13,458 nucleotides of DNA. Source: GWB1-39-12 sp964435575 (GTDB taxonomy: Bacteria > Patescibacteriota > Microgenomatia > UBA8517). The stretch covers positions 1 to 13,458 of the forward strand of contig CAYSZS010000026.1 of NCBI GenBank assembly GCA_964435575.1, written 5' to 3'. Both the position numbers and the translations under genes were made by a program. Below the pieces are notes generated by a model that was given only the letters and a program-made list of their open reading frames with translations, ran no database searches and was not told the DNA's origin. The stretch's first letter is position 1. The number at the start of each line of letters is the position of its first letter. Shown here piece by piece: positions 11,322 to 13,458 of this stretch.

Positions 11322-13458
11322 TTTTCTTTTCTACATTCCAGGAGTGTGCAGGCACACTCCTGGAATGATCAGATTTAACTATGGCAATATTGTTAATCCA
11401 AAATATTTCTCCTTCAATATTATCTGGTATTTTTTGAGTATCCTCATATATTGTATATGAGATAACGGTCTCGCTAACAGGTTGGTTACCTTTCAACCAC
11501 AAAAGATAAATATAGTTTTGAGCAAAATCATTATTAAANNNNNNNNNNNNNNNNNNNNNNNNNNNNNNNNNNNNNNNNNNNNNNNNNNNNNNNNNNNNNN
11601 NNNNNNNNNNNNNNNNNNNNNNNNNNNNNNNNNNNNNNAGGATAATGGGAACCGGAAAAACAATAAAATAATAATGCTCGGGAGGATCTCCGTGAAGGAA
11701 TAATCCCAAATAGCTTATGACAAAGACCAAGGCCAAAGTTTTCCAAAATAAAATGTTTTTTTCTTTGGTTTTCAACTTGAAGTAGAGATATGACAAAACC
11801 GAAAGAAATAAAACCAAGGCAATAATTGAATCGCTGGCCAAAAAACTTTCTTGGAAAAAGTCATATAAAGAAAAAAGATTTGCTTTCAAAATGTCTGAAC
11901 TTGCTGTATTTTTAGGGTAAACTCCGACAAATCCTAATATTCTGTACGGAACCCATTGGATAATATTTATGATCATTTCAAATTTATTACCGATATTTCC
12001 AATAATATAAGGAATATTGGGTATAAGAAGTCCTCCAACCCCAGACATAAGATATTTCATTCTTATAATTTTTCTTTTCAGAAAAATAATAAATATCGCT
12101 ACCGGAAGAAGAACAATCGGACTGGGAAAAAAACTAAACATAAACCCAAGTGTTAATCCCAACCAAAAAAGACTTTTCCCTCCATCTTCCCGTGCTCTTA
12201 CCAAAAAATATATAAAAGGGAAGAATAGGTAGGCAGCAACCACGTTATATCTTGATGCACGCGTGTAATGCATCCATAGGGGTGAAATTGCAACCAAGTA
12301 TGAAGAAATGAGCGCTGTCTTTCTATCCAACACCTTGGACAAGGTCAAATAACATATCAAGATAGCCAAGACTCCCACTCCTGCGAAAAAATAAGCACCT
12401 GTTATCGGCTCAAAGGCTCCCAAAGGCATTACAATCATAAATAACCAATAAAAGAGCGGCGCAATCGAAAACCACTCATGAGATGTTTGCGGGCCAAAAA
12501 GAGGAAATTCGCCTTTCTCAATGAAATCTTTGATTCTTAAGTAATCAAGTCCATTTTCGCCTAAAAAAATAAAATTTTCCTGAATTCTATAAAATCTAAG
12601 AAAAGTTCCTAATAATAAAATTATGGATAGCATAATCGTCCACTTTGAAAAAGAAGCTGTAAAATGGATGATTGTTGCCCAAATAAATCCGTAATGTTTT
12701 TTAAAAAAATAAAATCTGCTTTTGGAAAATATTTCCTGAATTTTTTCTATTCTTTTGGTTCCGGATCCGCCGATATGAACCACCTTCGCTTTTGGTAAAA
12801 TATAAGAAGGAATTCTCAAATTAAATATTCTTTTGGAAAAATCCGTATCCTCGAAATACAAAAAAAACTTTTCGTCAAAACCTCCCAACTTTTTATATAA
12901 ATTCTTTTTAATCATAAATAGACCTGGAATGATTTCAACTTGATAAGGTTTAGTTCTTATTGTCTCATACCAAAAATTCCTTGATACCCGATTATTAGGA
13001 AATAATTTATTTATAAATGTCAAAGTAATCAAGGCTTTGAAAGGAGTAAGTTCTCTACTGCCCAGCAAATGATACTTTTTTCCGTCTGAATGATAAAGCA
13101 TGGGTGCAACAACACATTTTCCGTCTCTAGCCAGCAAAAATTTTAGAAGTTGATCAAGAGTATCTTTATATAAACTCGAATCGGGATTTAAAATAAATAA
13201 ATATTCACCTTTTGCGTATTTTGCTCCCAAATTATTTCCTCTCCCAAATCCGATATTCCCTGGTGAATTTATATATATGACTTTTGGGAAATCTAAATTG
13301 ATAATATTTTTTATTTCATTTTCGGATGAATTATCTACTACAATTATTTCGAAAGAATATTTAGTTTTCGACTTATTAATAGAATTCAAGCATTTTATTA
13401 ACTCCTCTTTTTCCCTGTAATATACTATTAAAATCGATACTTTAGGCCTTTTTTGCAT
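11293..13458 (-). CDS. GT2-GT39 fusion glycosyltransferase, interrupted by an assembly gap
   Basis: The open frame is 721 codons with 34 unknown residues. Residues 1-255 are a rhamnosyltransferase-like GT2: VSILIVYY (7-14), VVDNSS (40-45), GNIGFGRGNNLG (67-78), NPDSS (91-95) and EDTDFSKR (203-210). From about 258 the chain is a multi-pass GT39/ArnT-like transferase, with LGTFLRFYRI (283-292), the acidic loop LGENGLDYLRIKDF (299-312), FPLFGPQTS (318-326), about ten helices, and HGDPPEHYY (589-597). The fused enzyme would join a cytoplasmic GT-A domain to a polyprenyl-phosphate-sugar-using transferase. The ATG coincides with the window edge, and a start farther upstream cannot be excluded. The last 22 residues (about 700-721) come from a palindrome and from overlap with the next gene. 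The frame across the gap is assumed. Confidence 0.8.
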   Translation of the reverse strand: MQKRPKVSILIVYYREKEELIKCLNSINKSKTKYSFEIIVVDNSSENEIKNIINLDFPKVIYINSPGNIGFGRGNNLGAKYAKGEYLFILNPDSSLYKDTLDQLLKFLLARDGKCVVAPMLYHSDGKKYHLLGSRELTPFKALITLTFINKLFPNNRVSRNFWYETIRTKPYQVEIIPGLFMIKKNLYKKLGGFDEKFFLYFEDTDFSKRIFNLRIPSYILPKAKVVHIGGSGTKRIEKIQEIFSKSRFYFFKKHYGFIWATIIHFTASFSKWTIMLSIILLLGTFLRFYRIQENFIFLGENGLDYLRIKDFIEKGEFPLFGPQTSHEWFSIAPLFYWLFMIVMPLGAFEPITGAYFFAGVGVLAILICYLTLSKVLDRKTALISSYLVAISPLWMHYTRASRYNVVAAYLFFPFIYFLVRAREDGGKSLFWLGLTLGFMFSFFPSPIVLLPVAIFIIFLKRKIIRMKYLMSGVGGLLIPNIPYIIGNIGNKFEMIINIIQWVPYRILGFVGVYPKNTASSDILKANLFSLYDFFQESFLASDSIIALVLFLSVLSYLYFKLKTKEKNILFWKTLALVFVISYLGLFLHGDPPEHYYFIVFPVPIIXXXXXXXXXXXXXXXXXXXXXXXXXXXXXXXXXXFNNDFAQNYIYLLWLKGNQPVSETVISYTIYEDTQKIPDNIEGEIFWINNIAIVKSDHSRSVPAHSWNVEKKNEDFGNSLN
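11334..11367. repeat. Perfect 16-bp inverted repeat at the GT2-GT39/GT2 junction
   Basis: CATTCCAGGAGTGTGC (11334-11349) is the exact reverse complement of GCACACTCCTGGAATG (11352-11367), with two bases between. In the operon direction it starts ATCATTCCAGGA, the same 12 bases as the tandem palindromes at 5453 and 5477. It lies 13 bp upstream of the GT2 start and is translated as the tail of the upstream protein (HSRSVPAHSWN). No U tract follows it in the operon direction. Confidence 0.85.
11539..11638. other. Assembly gap of 100 N
   Basis: Exactly 100 N lie inside the GT39 region. A round 100 is the usual placeholder for a gap of unknown length, so true spacing and reading frame across it are not known. 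The flanks are AT-rich coding sequence. Confidence 0.98.

Noticed and set aside
11482..11746. Open frames on both strands that run into the N gap
   Set aside because: They are artefacts of unknown bases lying inside the GT2-GT39 gene.

Overview
This window looks like a fragment of a low-GC genome from the Candidate Phyla Radiation (Patescibacteria), most likely a Microgenomates-type lineage. The reasons are the lemA-htpX pair, a VirB2-like two-helix pilin protein, membrane-anchored LysM and Ig-like proteins, a PolX with a PHP domain, many short genes and a block of envelope glycosyltransferases. TGA ends at least one gene, so the standard bacterial code fits. The lineage is inferred; no rRNA or other phylogenetic marker is present.

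Layout. Bases 1-233 hold the start of gatC (minus). A four-helix-bundle (S23/IVS family) gene follows at 394-825, bracketed by about 30-bp imperfect inverted repeats, then a small membrane protein (852-1181, plus). On the minus strand, polX (4721-2895), lemA (2799-2209) and htpX (2107-1178) form one co-directional series; the lemA-htpX gap is filled by two more copies of the repeat that brackets the four-helix-bundle gene. A divergent sigma-70/ECF-like gene (4817-5422) faces a small GIY-YIG nuclease (5824-5561). After these come tRNA-Asp (minus), the VirB2-like protein (minus) and, divergent from it, a triple-LysM membrane protein (plus).

From 7523 two tRNA genes are each followed almost without a gap by the start codon of a membrane protein: tRNA-Gly(CCC) by a 78-aa single-pass protein, with an FNR-like reductase next, and tRNA-Thr(CGT) by a membrane-anchored protein with two Ig-like domains. 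From 9427 to the window end the minus strand carries an envelope polysaccharide operon: a GT2-GT39 fusion, a WaaE-like GT2 and an O-antigen ligase/polymerase. A 100-N assembly gap interrupts the GT39 part.

What stands out is the density of palindromic or inverted-repeat sequences, in several unrelated families, at gene edges and inside reading frames: the AAACCCGTATCG family (353-838, 2112-2208), the ATCATTCCAGGA family (5451-5498, 11334-11367), a GAGACGCACC hairpin (5841-5864), a TACCTGC hairpin inside the reductase (8153-8170), and a nest of CGGGAT/ATCCCG repeats before tRNA-Gly. The best candidate for an undescribed system is the four-helix-bundle gene with its terminal inverted repeats and the gene-less copies of those repeats nearby, which resembles a small mobile unit with no recognisable transposase.
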